NCBI GenBank assembly: GCA_947306035.1
Contig: CAMZFG010000002.1
Coordinates: 1-19,809 of the forward strand
DNA: 19,809 nt
Source: an uncultured Clostridia bacterium
Lineage (GTDB): Bacteria; Bacillota; Clostridia; Oscillospirales; CAG-272
Reading direction: 5' to 3'
In this document: piece by piece, positions 1 through 9,100 of the stretch
Numbering within the stretch: the first letter of the stretch is position 1
How the letters are laid out: each line of letters starts with the position of its first letter
Made by a program: the position numbers and the translations under genes
Notes under the pieces: model-generated
What the model was told of the DNA's origin: nothing
Seen by the model: the letters and a program-made list of their open reading frames with translations, nothing else
Database searches by the model: none

Positions 1-2088
1 TTTGGCTTCCTCGCGCAGCACGGTCTTGTTCTCGTCGAAATCCGAGTTCAGATCGCTGCCGAAGGTAGCAAGCGACACGCCGGTGGCGTCTGCGTACTTA
101 TTGTAGCGTTTGACCAGTTTTTCGTAGAACTTGCTGTACGTGGCGGGCGACAGCACCATCTGGAAGTAGCTGGTGTTGGCCTGCATGGTCACGGAGTACA
201 GCCGTTTGGTGGTGTAGCGGTTGTCGATGGTGCGGGCGTAATTCTTTTTCGCTTTGACCGCACGACCCGCTTCGCCGCCGGTGGTGTAGACGAAATCGAA
301 ATCGGGATAAACGCCGAACCCTTTTTCTTTGGCTTCCGCCAGCAGGGCTTTGAAGCCGGATCTGCCGCCCACCGAGCGCTGCCATTTGAGCTTATAAGGC
401 ACTTCCGAATAAAGACCGCCGTTGGCAAAGCCCTTCAGTTTGAAGTTGACGTTGGTCACGTCTTTGCCCGCCAGGTAGGCGTACATTTCGGAAATATCCT
501 CGAACGAGGTCAGCGGCACCGACACCGTCACGGGCACGGAAGCCACCTTTTTGATGGTGTCCATGCAGCCGAAAACTTCCAGATACAGCGGAATGGAAGT
601 CTTGACGTCGTCGGTCGTCAGGCGGTTGAAAGTCTCGGAAGTGGCGTCCAGATAGTCGCGGTAAGCCGCGGCCATGCCCATCCACGAGCACTCGTAGTAA
701 TTCTCAAGACCCGCCGCCGCGGCTTTGTTCGCGTCCGAAAGGATCATGTAGCGCAGGCGGTAATCGCCCACGTAGCGGCGATAGGCGTAAACGGAGAGGT
801 TGCTTGAGGATTTGGGCGTATCGTAGGGGCGCGTCAGAAAACGCGGAATGATGGAAGAATACTGCTTTTTGGAGTGGTTGAGGATCAGCGTTGCCAACGC
901 CTCGCCCTCCTCGATAAAGCCGAGATAGCCGCGGCTGACGCCGGTATCCGCATCCGTTTCGACCTGGCCGAACACGGGCATGCGCATGATCTGCGTGCGG
1001 GTACCGGTCAGGTTCTGGAAGAAGGCAAAGTCGTTGCCGTACACGCGGCCGGCAATGCCGTCCGTTTCCACGTTCAGCCGATACAGGGTGCCGGAACCGT
1101 CGGGATAGAACGAATAGCCGTCGTTCTTCTTGTAGCAGGCGCCCATGTAAGGCAGAATGTTGAACTCCAGCACGCGGTAGGCGGTCTCGTCATAGCGTAA
1201 ACCGTTGCCGGAAACGCTGACCGAAAGGCCGTATTCGTCGATGCGGTACTCCAGCGCCGTGCGGAACACGGGCGCCGCCGTGCTGGTATCCTCGTAGCCG
1301 AGCAAGTCGTAGTCCTCGTCCATTTTTTCAAACGAGTACTGCGGGCAGTAGTCGAGGATCAGTTTTTCCAGATCGCGCATCTTGCGCGTCTTGATCTTCG
1401 GGTCCAGCGAGTAGTAGAAAAGATCGCGCTTTTCATCGTACGAGGGGTCGTGCTGCATGTTGTACCACAACCGCAACTGGTTGGCGGCGGCGGTATCCTT
1501 TTCGGCCATGGGCTCGAGGATGTTGGCCTCGAGCGAGTCCACTTCGATGCGCAAAGGCAAAAGGATACGGGCCGAGATCTCGCCGATGGCGTATTCCACG
1601 CGCAGACCGCCTTTGATCTTTTTGACGGACAGCTGCCCTTTCAGGGCCGCGTCGTTATAGCTGTTCAGCACCTTCTCCACGTTTTCCGCGTCGCGGTACT
1701 TGAGAACGATCTGCGACATCAGCTCTTGGCGGGGGGTGGATTCGTTGGTGATCTCCCGCGTCATATTGTACGGGTTGGTGAACAGCACCTCGCCCGTCGC
1801 GTTCTTGCGATACGCCACGGTGCCGAGCACCTCGTCGCAATACAGCGAGTAGGTGCCGTTGTCAAAATACTTGACCATGTCAAGGAGGCGCGCGTCCTCG
1901 GTGGCGTACTCGTCACGCGTGTAGTCGTGATCGGCTTCCAGCACGCGACCGGCAACGACTTCGCCGCCACCCTCTTCGTCTTCTTCGCCCGGTTCCGCGA
2001 AGACCGTCAGAGCCGGCACGGCGCACACCGTCAGCAGCACGGAGAGGAACAGGCACAAAACGCGCAGCAGATATTTCTTTTTATTCAT
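1..2088 (-). CDS. Secreted DUF5696-type protein with glycosidase-like barrel (3' end outside window)
   Basis: The frame is open from an ATG at 2088 to the left edge: 696 codons with no stop, so the C-terminus is missing. The N-terminus is a signal peptide: a KKK start, a hydrophobic run to about residue 30, and a signal peptidase I site near VFA|EP, followed by an acidic GEEDEEGG stretch. A lone Cys in the leader (LLTVC) does not fit a lipobox. The first ~490 residues look beta-rich. From about residue 499 there is an alternating strand/helix pattern like a TIM barrel: LYLEVFG (~500), TNVNFKLKGF (~545), GVYPDFDFVY (~590), LATFGSDLNSDF (~675). The Asp residues at strand ends are where clan-type glycosidases place catalytic acids; this is inference. 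I recognise the overall pattern as DUF5696, a family known beside CUT1 sugar transporters in Clostridia and Paenibacillus. It follows the Yip1 gene by 24 nt, with AAGGAG upstream, and is the last visible gene of the uptake operon. Enzymatic activity is unproven. Confidence 0.75.
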   Translation of the reverse strand, partial: MNKKKYLLRVLCLFLSVLLTVCAVPALTVFAEPGEEDEEGGGEVVAGRVLEADHDYTRDEYATEDARLLDMVKYFDNGTYSLYCDEVLGTVAYRKNATGEVLFTNPYNMTREITNESTPRQELMSQIVLKYRDAENVEKVLNSYNDAALKGQLSVKKIKGGLRVEYAIGEISARILLPLRIEVDSLEANILEPMAEKDTAAANQLRLWYNMQHDPSYDEKRDLFYYSLDPKIKTRKMRDLEKLILDYCPQYSFEKMDEDYDLLGYEDTSTAAPVFRTALEYRIDEYGLSVSVSGNGLRYDETAYRVLEFNILPYMGACYKKNDGYSFYPDGSGTLYRLNVETDGIAGRVYGNDFAFFQNLTGTRTQIMRMPVFGQVETDADTGVSRGYLGFIEEGEALATLILNHSKKQYSSIIPRFLTRPYDTPKSSSNLSVYAYRRYVGDYRLRYMILSDANKAAAAGLENYYECSWMGMAAAYRDYLDATSETFNRLTTDDVKTSIPLYLEVFGCMDTIKKVASVPVTVSVPLTSFEDISEMYAYLAGKDVTNVNFKLKGFANGGLYSEVPYKLKWQRSVGGRSGFKALLAEAKEKGFGVYPDFDFVYTTGGEAGRAVKAKKNYARTIDNRYTTKRLYSVTMQANTSYFQMVLSPATYSKFYEKLVKRYNKYADATGVSLATFGSDLNSDFDENKTVLREEAK

Positions 2089-2112
2089 ATTGCTTTGTTC
2101 TCCTTTCCGTGC

Positions 2113-4287
2113 TTAAATGCGGTAGTTGACTTCGGTGATGATGTTGCTCACGTACCGCACCATATCCATCACCAGCGAGGTAAAGAGGATCGCGAGGAAC
2201 ATGATGAACGCCATACCCACGATGGTGCAAAGGGTGATCAGAACGTTCTTGCCCATGGTGTAGTCGTGCGTGACCATCATGCCGAAGAACAGGAGGAACC
2301 CCGTCCAGATAAAGCCGAACGCGAGGATCAGCTTGAGAATGTCGACCTCGTTGCTGACCACGATGTTCGAGAACAGCGTGACCGGCACGGTCGTCAGCGT
2401 AATGGGCAGCAAGCTGTAACCGCAGGCGATAAAAATGTCTCGGAAACTGCCTTCGCCGTCAAACAGCGTCGTCAGACACCAGTTGGCGACCGCAAACAGC
2501 AGGATCGGCACAAAGACCACCAGCGTCTGCATGAAAATGGTACTGTAAACGCCCTGCGGGTTCATGACGTAACCGGTGCCCACGCTCTTGTAGAACAGGG
2601 CGATGACGGTCACGATCATGAAGAACAGCGCCGCGCGCATCGAGCCGCGCTTTTCGTGCTTCAGATCCCAGAAGCCGTCCATGGGATGGAATATCACGTG
2701 AAATACGTAATAGAGTTCGTCTTTGAACTTGTGCCGCTCGCCCGAAACGGCCACCTTCTTGTTGACCTTGGCGGCGTGGCGAAGGAACTTGACGATCACC
2801 ACGATGACCACGATCAACACCACCGGGATCAGCAGGAAGAACTTGGACATCCACTGCTTGCGCATCTCCTTGTAGGCCTCGGAGTAGTTGGTGGTGTCAT
2901 AGGCGGCGCGGTAGTATTCGAGCGCCTCTTTGTACTTGCCGTTGCGGGAGAGGGATTGACCGATGCCCACGTAAGCGGCGTCGTAGTTGGAGTTGCGCAT
3001 CAGAATGTCTTTCCAGTCCTCGATGGCCTTGTCGTACAGACGCACGTTCTGGTGATGCAGCGCCTGCATCAGCACGTCGCCGTACTCGGTGCGGTTGAAC
3101 ACCGTCATATACTGCGTCGTGCCCGTGCCGTCCAGCATCAGCAGCGTGTCGCCCTGATAGCAGATGGACTGGATGTAACTGGTGTTGCCGAGCAGCAGGC
3201 CCGGGTCGCCGAACGCGAACAGCAGGTTGCCGTCGTAGTCGTAGGTGAACACGCGGTTGCGGTTGCGGTCCACGATCGTCCACGTGCCCTCGGGGCCGCA
3301 GGCCACGTCCGTGACACGGGAAACGCCGTTGGTACCTTGCTGTTGGGTGCCCACTTTATAGGCGATCTCACCGGCAGGCGGCCAGAAGCCGTTGCGGCGC
3401 ATGATCTCGTCGCCGGCGGGGTTCAGGAGTTTACAGGGGGCGTACTGACCCGATTTGCTTTTACCGGTGATGGCGGCAGCCATTTTGGATTCCAGACCGG
3501 GGTCGTAAATGGTCACGTAGATGAAGCCGTCCTCGTTGATGGCGATGTTATTATAAGGATAGGAAATGACGGCCTCGGAGAGGGCGCGCTGTTTTTTGGT
3601 CTGAAAACGGCGGGTGATCTGCGCCCAGGTGCTGGTGACCGACTGCTGCGCGCCCACAAAACTGGTGAACTCGCCCTTGTTGGTCATCACGATCACGCCT
3701 TCGCTCGTCTCCGTCGAGACCACGTACAACCGGTCGTAGGCGTCCACCGCCATGGCGGCGGGCGTAAACACGGCGTTTTCGCCGAACATTTCGGATTCCG
3801 GCTTGTTGATGATGGAAATGAAGTTGCCCTCGCGGTCAAACGTCACGATGCGGTTGTTGCCGCTGTCGCACACGTAGATGCGGCCGGGATACTGCAGTTC
3901 CCCGCCCTCGTAGCGATCTTCGGTCACGAAGACGCCGCGCGGGTTCTTGAGACTGTCGGCGATCCGGTTGCCGTTGAGAAATCCGGAAATGATGAACCGC
4001 AGGTGATAGTAGCGGTCTAAGCACACAACGCGGTGGTTGCCGCTGTCCGCGACGTAGACGTTCTGATCCGCGTCCACGATCAGGTCCGTGGCGGCGTTCA
4101 GCGGCGTCTCCAGACCCATGTCCTGATAATTCAGCACTTTCTGGGTCGTGTACGCGTCAGGAGAATACAACGCGCTGCCGTTGATGGAATAGGTGTATGT
4201 CTGATAGGCCCTGGAGGCGCTCACCGGTATGGCGGCGATCGTCAGGAGGACAAACAGCACACACAGCATTGACATAAGTTTTTTCAC
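2113..4287 (-). CDS. NHL-repeat / TPR / Yip1-domain membrane protein (724 aa)
   Basis: The protein has a signal peptide (cleavage near SAS|RA, residue ~25). About five NHL-type beta-propeller repeats follow at residues ~60-362, with the usual pattern of a small-residue strand, then VYVADSGNHRVV or IYVCDSGNNRIV. A TPR-like helical pair spans ~402-475 (YDKAIEDWKDIL, KYKEALEYYRAAY). One strong membrane helix covers ~482-502. A cytoplasmic basic linker (~503-520) leads into a five-helix Yip1-like membrane domain (~525-715). The propeller and TPR are therefore predicted outside the cell and the Yip1 domain in the membrane. NHL propellers commonly bind proteins or glycans, so a receptor, docking or scaffold role for the adjacent transporter is plausible but inferred. 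The start is GTG at 4287, chosen because AGGAGG (4296-4301) lies 8 nt upstream. It sits 15 nt after the MalG-like gene and 24 nt before the DUF5696 gene. No catalytic motif was seen. Confidence 0.85.
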   Translation of the reverse strand: MKKLMSMLCVLFVLLTIAAIPVSASRAYQTYTYSINGSALYSPDAYTTQKVLNYQDMGLETPLNAATDLIVDADQNVYVADSGNHRVVCLDRYYHLRFIISGFLNGNRIADSLKNPRGVFVTEDRYEGGELQYPGRIYVCDSGNNRIVTFDREGNFISIINKPESEMFGENAVFTPAAMAVDAYDRLYVVSTETSEGVIVMTNKGEFTSFVGAQQSVTSTWAQITRRFQTKKQRALSEAVISYPYNNIAINEDGFIYVTIYDPGLESKMAAAITGKSKSGQYAPCKLLNPAGDEIMRRNGFWPPAGEIAYKVGTQQQGTNGVSRVTDVACGPEGTWTIVDRNRNRVFTYDYDGNLLFAFGDPGLLLGNTSYIQSICYQGDTLLMLDGTGTTQYMTVFNRTEYGDVLMQALHHQNVRLYDKAIEDWKDILMRNSNYDAAYVGIGQSLSRNGKYKEALEYYRAAYDTTNYSEAYKEMRKQWMSKFFLLIPVVLIVVIVVIVKFLRHAAKVNKKVAVSGERHKFKDELYYVFHVIFHPMDGFWDLKHEKRGSMRAALFFMIVTVIALFYKSVGTGYVMNPQGVYSTIFMQTLVVFVPILLFAVANWCLTTLFDGEGSFRDIFIACGYSLLPITLTTVPVTLFSNIVVSNEVDILKLILAFGFIWTGFLLFFGMMVTHDYTMGKNVLITLCTIVGMAFIMFLAILFTSLVMDMVRYVSNIITEVNYRI

Positions 4288-4295
4288 TGTTTTTT

Positions 4296-4301
4296 CCTCC
4301 T
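4296..4301 (-). promoter_or_regulatory. Shine-Dalgarno AGGAGG fixing a GTG start
   Basis: Read on the minus strand this is a perfect AGGAGG, 8 nt before the GTG at 4285-4287. It decides the start of the NHL/TPR/Yip1 gene, since the nearest ATG in frame (codon 5) would lie about 20 nt from it. The site falls in the 15-nt gap after the stop of the upstream permease gene, so the two genes are probably translationally linked. Confidence 0.8.
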
Positions 4302-4302
4302 A

Positions 4303-5178
4303 TCAGTCTTTCATACCGGAAGAACCCATGGTCTCGATGATGTTGGACTGCGAGATCACGAAGACCGTGATCGGCACCAGCATCATAATGACCAGAGAGG
4401 CCGCGTGCGCACCGGCACGCTTGATGCCGCCGGCCATGATCTGACCGATGGCGTAGTTGAAGGATTTGAGCTGCTCGGAGTGGATGTAGATCGAAGAACC
4501 GCGGTTCCACAGATCCTGGAAGGAGTAAATGATCAGCGTCAGCCACGCGGGCTTGACCATGGGCATGGCGATGACCCAGAAGGTCTGCAACTCCGTCGCG
4601 CCGTCCAACCGCGCCGACTCCAGCACCGCGTCGGAGACGTTGGTCTCCATGAACTGCTTCATCAGGTAGAGGCCGAGCGAGGTGGCCCACGCGGGCACGA
4701 TGATGGCCCAGTAGGTATCCACCATGTGCAAAGCGCTCATGATGATGAAAGAGGTGATGGCGGTGACCGTGGAGTGGAACATCAGCGAAGTACGCACGGT
4801 GCGGAACATGAATTTGCCGCCCGGGAACTTGATCTTCGCCATGGCGTAAGCCGCCAGCGAGGAGAAGAACAGGTTGCCGGTGGTGCCGACCACCGAGGTA
4901 AAGATGGTGTTGAAGATGTAGCGGGAGAACGGGACCCACGAGGTGTTCATCAGCATGAACAGATCGCGGTAGTTGCGCCCGGTGGGGTGCCGCACGAAGA
5001 AGCGCGGCGGGAACATCCACAATTCGTCGAGCGGTTTTAAGGACTGCATGATGACGTAGATCATCGGCAGGACCATGAACGCGCCGAGAATGGACAGTGC
5101 AATGGTAATGCCTACGTCGCCGCCGGCGGAGCGGTTCAGTACGACCTTATGCTTTCTGACACGAAGTTTTCTTGCCAT
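4303..5178 (-). CDS. Carbohydrate ABC transporter permease, MalG/CUT1-like (291 aa)
   Basis: This is one of the two transmembrane subunits of a CUT1-type sugar importer. A basic N-terminus precedes the first helix (~22-45), and five further hydrophobic segments follow. The cytoplasmic EAA loop that contacts the ATPase is well kept at residues 187-210 (ESARLDGA, then F, then MPMVKP). The C-terminus SSGMKD matches the short GAVKG-like tail typical of MalG partners. Length is normal for the family. The ATG at 5178 begins one base after the TGA of the MalF-like gene (5180-5182), which is tight coupling. An AAAGGTGG-like ribosome site lies inside the end of that gene. The substrate cannot be read from the permease. 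No ATPase gene follows, as is usual for Firmicutes systems that share MsmX/UgpC. Confidence 0.95.
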   Translation of the reverse strand: MARKLRVRKHKVVLNRSAGGDVGITIALSILGAFMVLPMIYVIMQSLKPLDELWMFPPRFFVRHPTGRNYRDLFMLMNTSWVPFSRYIFNTIFTSVVGTTGNLFFSSLAAYAMAKIKFPGGKFMFRTVRTSLMFHSTVTAITSFIIMSALHMVDTYWAIIVPAWATSLGLYLMKQFMETNVSDAVLESARLDGATELQTFWVIAMPMVKPAWLTLIIYSFQDLWNRGSSIYIHSEQLKSFNYAIGQIMAGGIKRAGAHAASLVIMMLVPITVFVISQSNIIETMGSSGMKD

Positions 5179-5179
5179 A

Positions 5180-6115
5180 TCACTGTCCCACCTTTGAAAG
5201 CATTTTCTTGACCAGGGCGTTGGAGCCGATCATGATGGTGAACAGCACCACCGCGATGGTCGAAGAATAACCCACCTCAAACCGGATGCCGCCGTAGTCA
5301 TCCAGGTGGTGCATGATGGTGTGCGCCGCGTAGTCCACGGACGGGAAGCCGCACAGCGCCGTCACCACGCCGCCGAAGCCGAAAGAAGACGTGATCGCCA
5401 TGACGGCGCCGAACATCAGCTGCGGCTTCATGGAGGGCAAGGTGATATACCACAGTTCCTGCCAACGGTTGCGCACGCCGTCCACGGCGCCCGCCTCGTA
5501 CATCGAGCGGTCAATGCCCTGCAGACCGGCGATAAAGGACAGGAACGAAGTGCCGAGCGACGTCCACAGCGCCACCACGATACACAGCGGCATGACGTAG
5601 TCGGCGTCCTCGAAGAATGCGATCTCTTTGGTGATAAGGCCCAGGTTGAGCAAGGCGCCGTTGACCCAGCCGTAAGCGTCGCCGGAGAACAGCGTGCCCC
5701 AGATCAGGTACACCTGACCCGAAATGGACGGCGCGTAGAACACCAGCGTGACCACGGCGCGGATCTTGGGAGGCAGCTCGTTGATGAACCAGGCCACCAA
5801 AAGAGCCATGAGGTAAGAAACGGGGCCGACGATGGCGGCAAAGATCAAGGTGTTCTTGACCGCGATCACGAAGATATCATCGTCGAGGAACAGCCGCGTG
5901 TAGTTGCTGATGAACACGAAGTTCGGCGGTTCCAGCAGGTTAAAGTCCGTGAAACTGATGACCATCGACAGGATGACGGGGACGACCGTGAACATGGTAA
6001 AGATGATCATATACGGCGCCACCATCAGGTAGGCGACCCAGTTTTTCTTCATCTCTTTCCATGTCCACTGTGCCCGCGTCATGTCAGACCGGATCACCGC
6101 TTTTTTCTTTGACAT
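5180..6115 (-). CDS. Carbohydrate ABC transporter permease, MalF/UgpA-like (311 aa)
   Basis: This is the second transmembrane subunit of the importer. A positively charged N-terminal tail of ~27 residues precedes six predicted membrane helices, the first at about 28-54 (VAYLMVAPYMIIF). The EAA loop is at ~207-231 (EAGAVDGV, then W, then LPSMKP), with the conserved Gly and Pro positions present. The shortish N-terminus, without the extra MalF periplasmic insertion, fits the UgpA/LacF type common in Gram-positive bacteria. The ATG at 6115 is preceded by AAGGAGAG at a normal distance, in the 44-nt gap after the binding-protein gene. Gene order of binding protein, MalF-like, MalG-like is the standard CUT1 order. 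Confidence 0.95.
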   Translation of the reverse strand: MSKKKAVIRSDMTRAQWTWKEMKKNWVAYLMVAPYMIIFTMFTVVPVILSMVISFTDFNLLEPPNFVFISNYTRLFLDDDIFVIAVKNTLIFAAIVGPVSYLMALLVAWFINELPPKIRAVVTLVFYAPSISGQVYLIWGTLFSGDAYGWVNGALLNLGLITKEIAFFEDADYVMPLCIVVALWTSLGTSFLSFIAGLQGIDRSMYEAGAVDGVRNRWQELWYITLPSMKPQLMFGAVMAITSSFGFGGVVTALCGFPSVDYAAHTIMHHLDDYGGIRFEVGYSSTIAVVLFTIMIGSNALVKKMLSKVGQ

Positions 6116-6159
6116 GTTTTTCTCTCCTTACAATGCAGATTTCGCATGGCATCCGCGCC

Positions 6160-9100
6160 TTACCGTTTGTTCATCACGGTCACGGCGTTGCGGATGGCGG
6201 TGATCGTCTTGGCAAAAGCCGCGGCGTCCAGATGGTTGCCGGCGTTCTCCAGCACCACGCTGTCCACCTCGTTGTATTGCTCGCGTTCGATAAAGGTCAG
6301 GATCTCGCCGAGTTCGGCGCGGGCGACCTTGCCCGCTTCGCTGTTCTCACCCGCGGCCTTGATATCTTCACGATAGGCCTCGGCCACCTGATCGAGCCGT
6401 TTGGTCTTCAGCGTCTGGCCGATCTCCAGCGTCTCCAGGCCGAACTCGGAGCGTTTGCGGGTGATCTCCTTATTAATAATAGGAATGTAACTCTGCAGCT
6501 TGGTCTCCGGATCGGCGTTGTCGTTGTACGCGGCCAGGAAGGCGAAACTCGTATAACGGCCGATGATGTAGCTGCCGGGGTAGTTCGGAATGGAGGCCAG
6601 GTTGTTGAACTGGTAAGAGAGCTGCTCGTACTCCGCGGCCGTCCAGGGCATCTCGGAGAGCGCCGTGATGTTGGCCGTGGCGTGCTTGGCGGACGGGCCG
6701 ATGATGGCGACCATCTCGTTGGAGTACTTGATCTGGCAGTCCGCGCCGGAATGCCACCGCATGAACTCCCAGGCGCCTTCCTGGTTGTCGCAGCCCGTCA
6801 TCATGACGATGGCGGAGGTCGAAGCCACCGACACGTTGTTGATGTAGGTGCTCTCGCTCCCATCCTCGTTGGTGGTCTTGTATTCGATGCCCGGCATCGG
6901 GTAGAACGCCCACAGGCCCTTGATCTCGGTGGCGAACACCGTCAGGTGGTTGTAGGTGCCGTTGTACGAGGCAAAACCGATGGGCATTTCGCCGGTACGG
7001 AAACGGTTGGCAAAGTCATATTTGTAGGGGAAGGAATACATGGTGAAGAAGCGGCACATGGTATCGAACGCGGTCAGACCCACGTTGGAATCCAGGTTGA
7101 TGCGCATGCCGTCGTCGGCAAACAGCGTGCCGCCCATTTGATATAGGAAGACTTTGTAGTCGGTGTGCATGCCGATGAGCATGTTGTTGGCCTGCAGCGT
7201 CGGCACCGCCGCCAGAATGTCGTCCCACGTCTTGGGGATCTCGATGTTCAGGTTGGCGAGAATATCCTCACGCACGAACATCATGGTAAAGTTCTGCGTC
7301 TCCGGCAGACCGTAGTAGTGATAAAGCCCCTGCGCGTCCTCGATACCCAACACCAGCATGGCGGCGTTGTTGAACTGGGCGTTGGGGTTGACCGTGGGCC
7401 TGCCGTTCTCGTCGTAGATGGTGTTGAAGTTCTCGTCCGCCTCGTAATAGAGGGCGAAATCGCGGAAACCTTCCATGTGTTCGATCGGCATCAGCGCGCC
7501 GCGGATCGCGTAGTTGATCACGTCGCCCTCGCCGAGGCCGATATAAACGTCGGGGCCCATGCCCGCCAGCACGGAAGGCAGCAGCGTGCCGCCGGCGACC
7601 AGCTTTAAGTTGACCGTGGTGTTGTGCACGCTGTTGGGCGTGAAGTCGTTGTTGATCAGGTTGCGGATGACCTGCGCCTGGTCACGGCCGTAGGCCAGCC
7701 ACACGTCCACCGTGTTCTCGCCGGTCACGTCCTCGGAAGTCGCGCCCATACGGTTGTAGTTGCGGAAGAAGGACATGAAGAAGCTGGAGATCTCGTGCGC
7801 CAGCGCGGCGAAGAAGCCGGCTTTGGCGCGGGGCGCCTCGTTGCCCACGGGCTGCACCACGATGTAGTCGAGCTGCAGGGGCTGGGTCTTGGCGTCGCCG
7901 AGCCAGGTGCCCATGGTGCCGATATAGGATTTGAGCTGATCCAGATATTTGGCGATCTGATCCTCGTCGCTGCCCATACGCTCGAGCAGCCAGGCCACCT
8001 TTTCCAGCGTGGCCACGTTGGAGCTTTTCTCGCCGGTGACGCGGGTCATCTCTTCCGCCACCGCGTACAGCTCGCGGGACTGCATGATCATATCGATCAT
8101 GGTGTCCGGCATGATGCGGGCAAATCCGTAGTCGCGGTACTGGTCGGGCGTGGCGCCCGTCAGTTTGATGATGGCCAGATAGTCGGTGTTGACGGCGTTC
8201 AGGGCCGCGTTGACGCGGCGCACCACCGAACCGATGGAGCCGAGCGTCACCTCGAAAGAGAGGGTGTATTCCACGCCCGCCTCAAAGTAGAACTCGTAGG
8301 CAATGGGCTCGCCTTTGTCGTTCTTGCTGCCGTTGTTGAGCAGCGTGGACTGCCAGTTGGCGTTATAGTCGAAACGAAGCTCCGACGCCTCTTTGAACGG
8401 AATGCCGTTGTAGTAGCCGGGCGTGCCGGGTTCGGCGCCCTTGCTGGTGATGTACAGCGCGCGGCAGACCGACATGCCGTCCAGCACGTTCTGGCGGTAG
8501 CGGGCCGCGATGTTATACATACCGCTGGTCTCCACCTTGAAGGAGTAGCGCACCCACTGGCCCACGGTCTCCCATTTTTCACCGCCGATGGTATTCAGCG
8601 CGGTGTGGGTGGTGACGGAGGGCATGGTCGCCGCGTCGGTGCGGTCCTCGATCGGATACACGGTGTTCGAGGAAGTGGCGCCGGCGTACTCGGCCTGAAT
8701 GGTGATCCAGTCCTGTCCGGCGGCGGCGTCATGCGCGGCGCGCCAGGTGTCGTAAGCGGGCATATCCACGTGCGGCACCAGACGGATGGACTTGATGGTC
8801 ATGGGCTCGTTGACGGCTTCCAGCGACAGCGTGCGCTCGCCGGCTTCCAGCACGAACTCGAACGTCTCGGAATAAAAACCGTCGGCGTCGCGCAGCTCGT
8901 AAGTGATCCACTCCGGGGCCTGCTTCATGCCGGGCCGCAGCTCGTTGTCGTCGATGTCGGCAACGAAGAAACGCACCTCGTACTTGTTGACGAAGTCAGC
9001 CAGTTTCTGCGTCCACACCGCGGGCATGGAAACGGCCAGATAGGCCTTGCCGTCCCGCACGACGGGGCGAATGGTGTCGGGATCAAAACCGGCTTCGACG

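Noticed and set aside
1450..4020. 856-codon open frame on the plus strand antisense to the DUF5696 and Yip1 genes
   Set aside because: The product is rich in His, Val, Gln and Arg with no domain, and the opposite strand encodes clear secreted and membrane proteins. GC-rich third positions leave the complementary frame free of stops.
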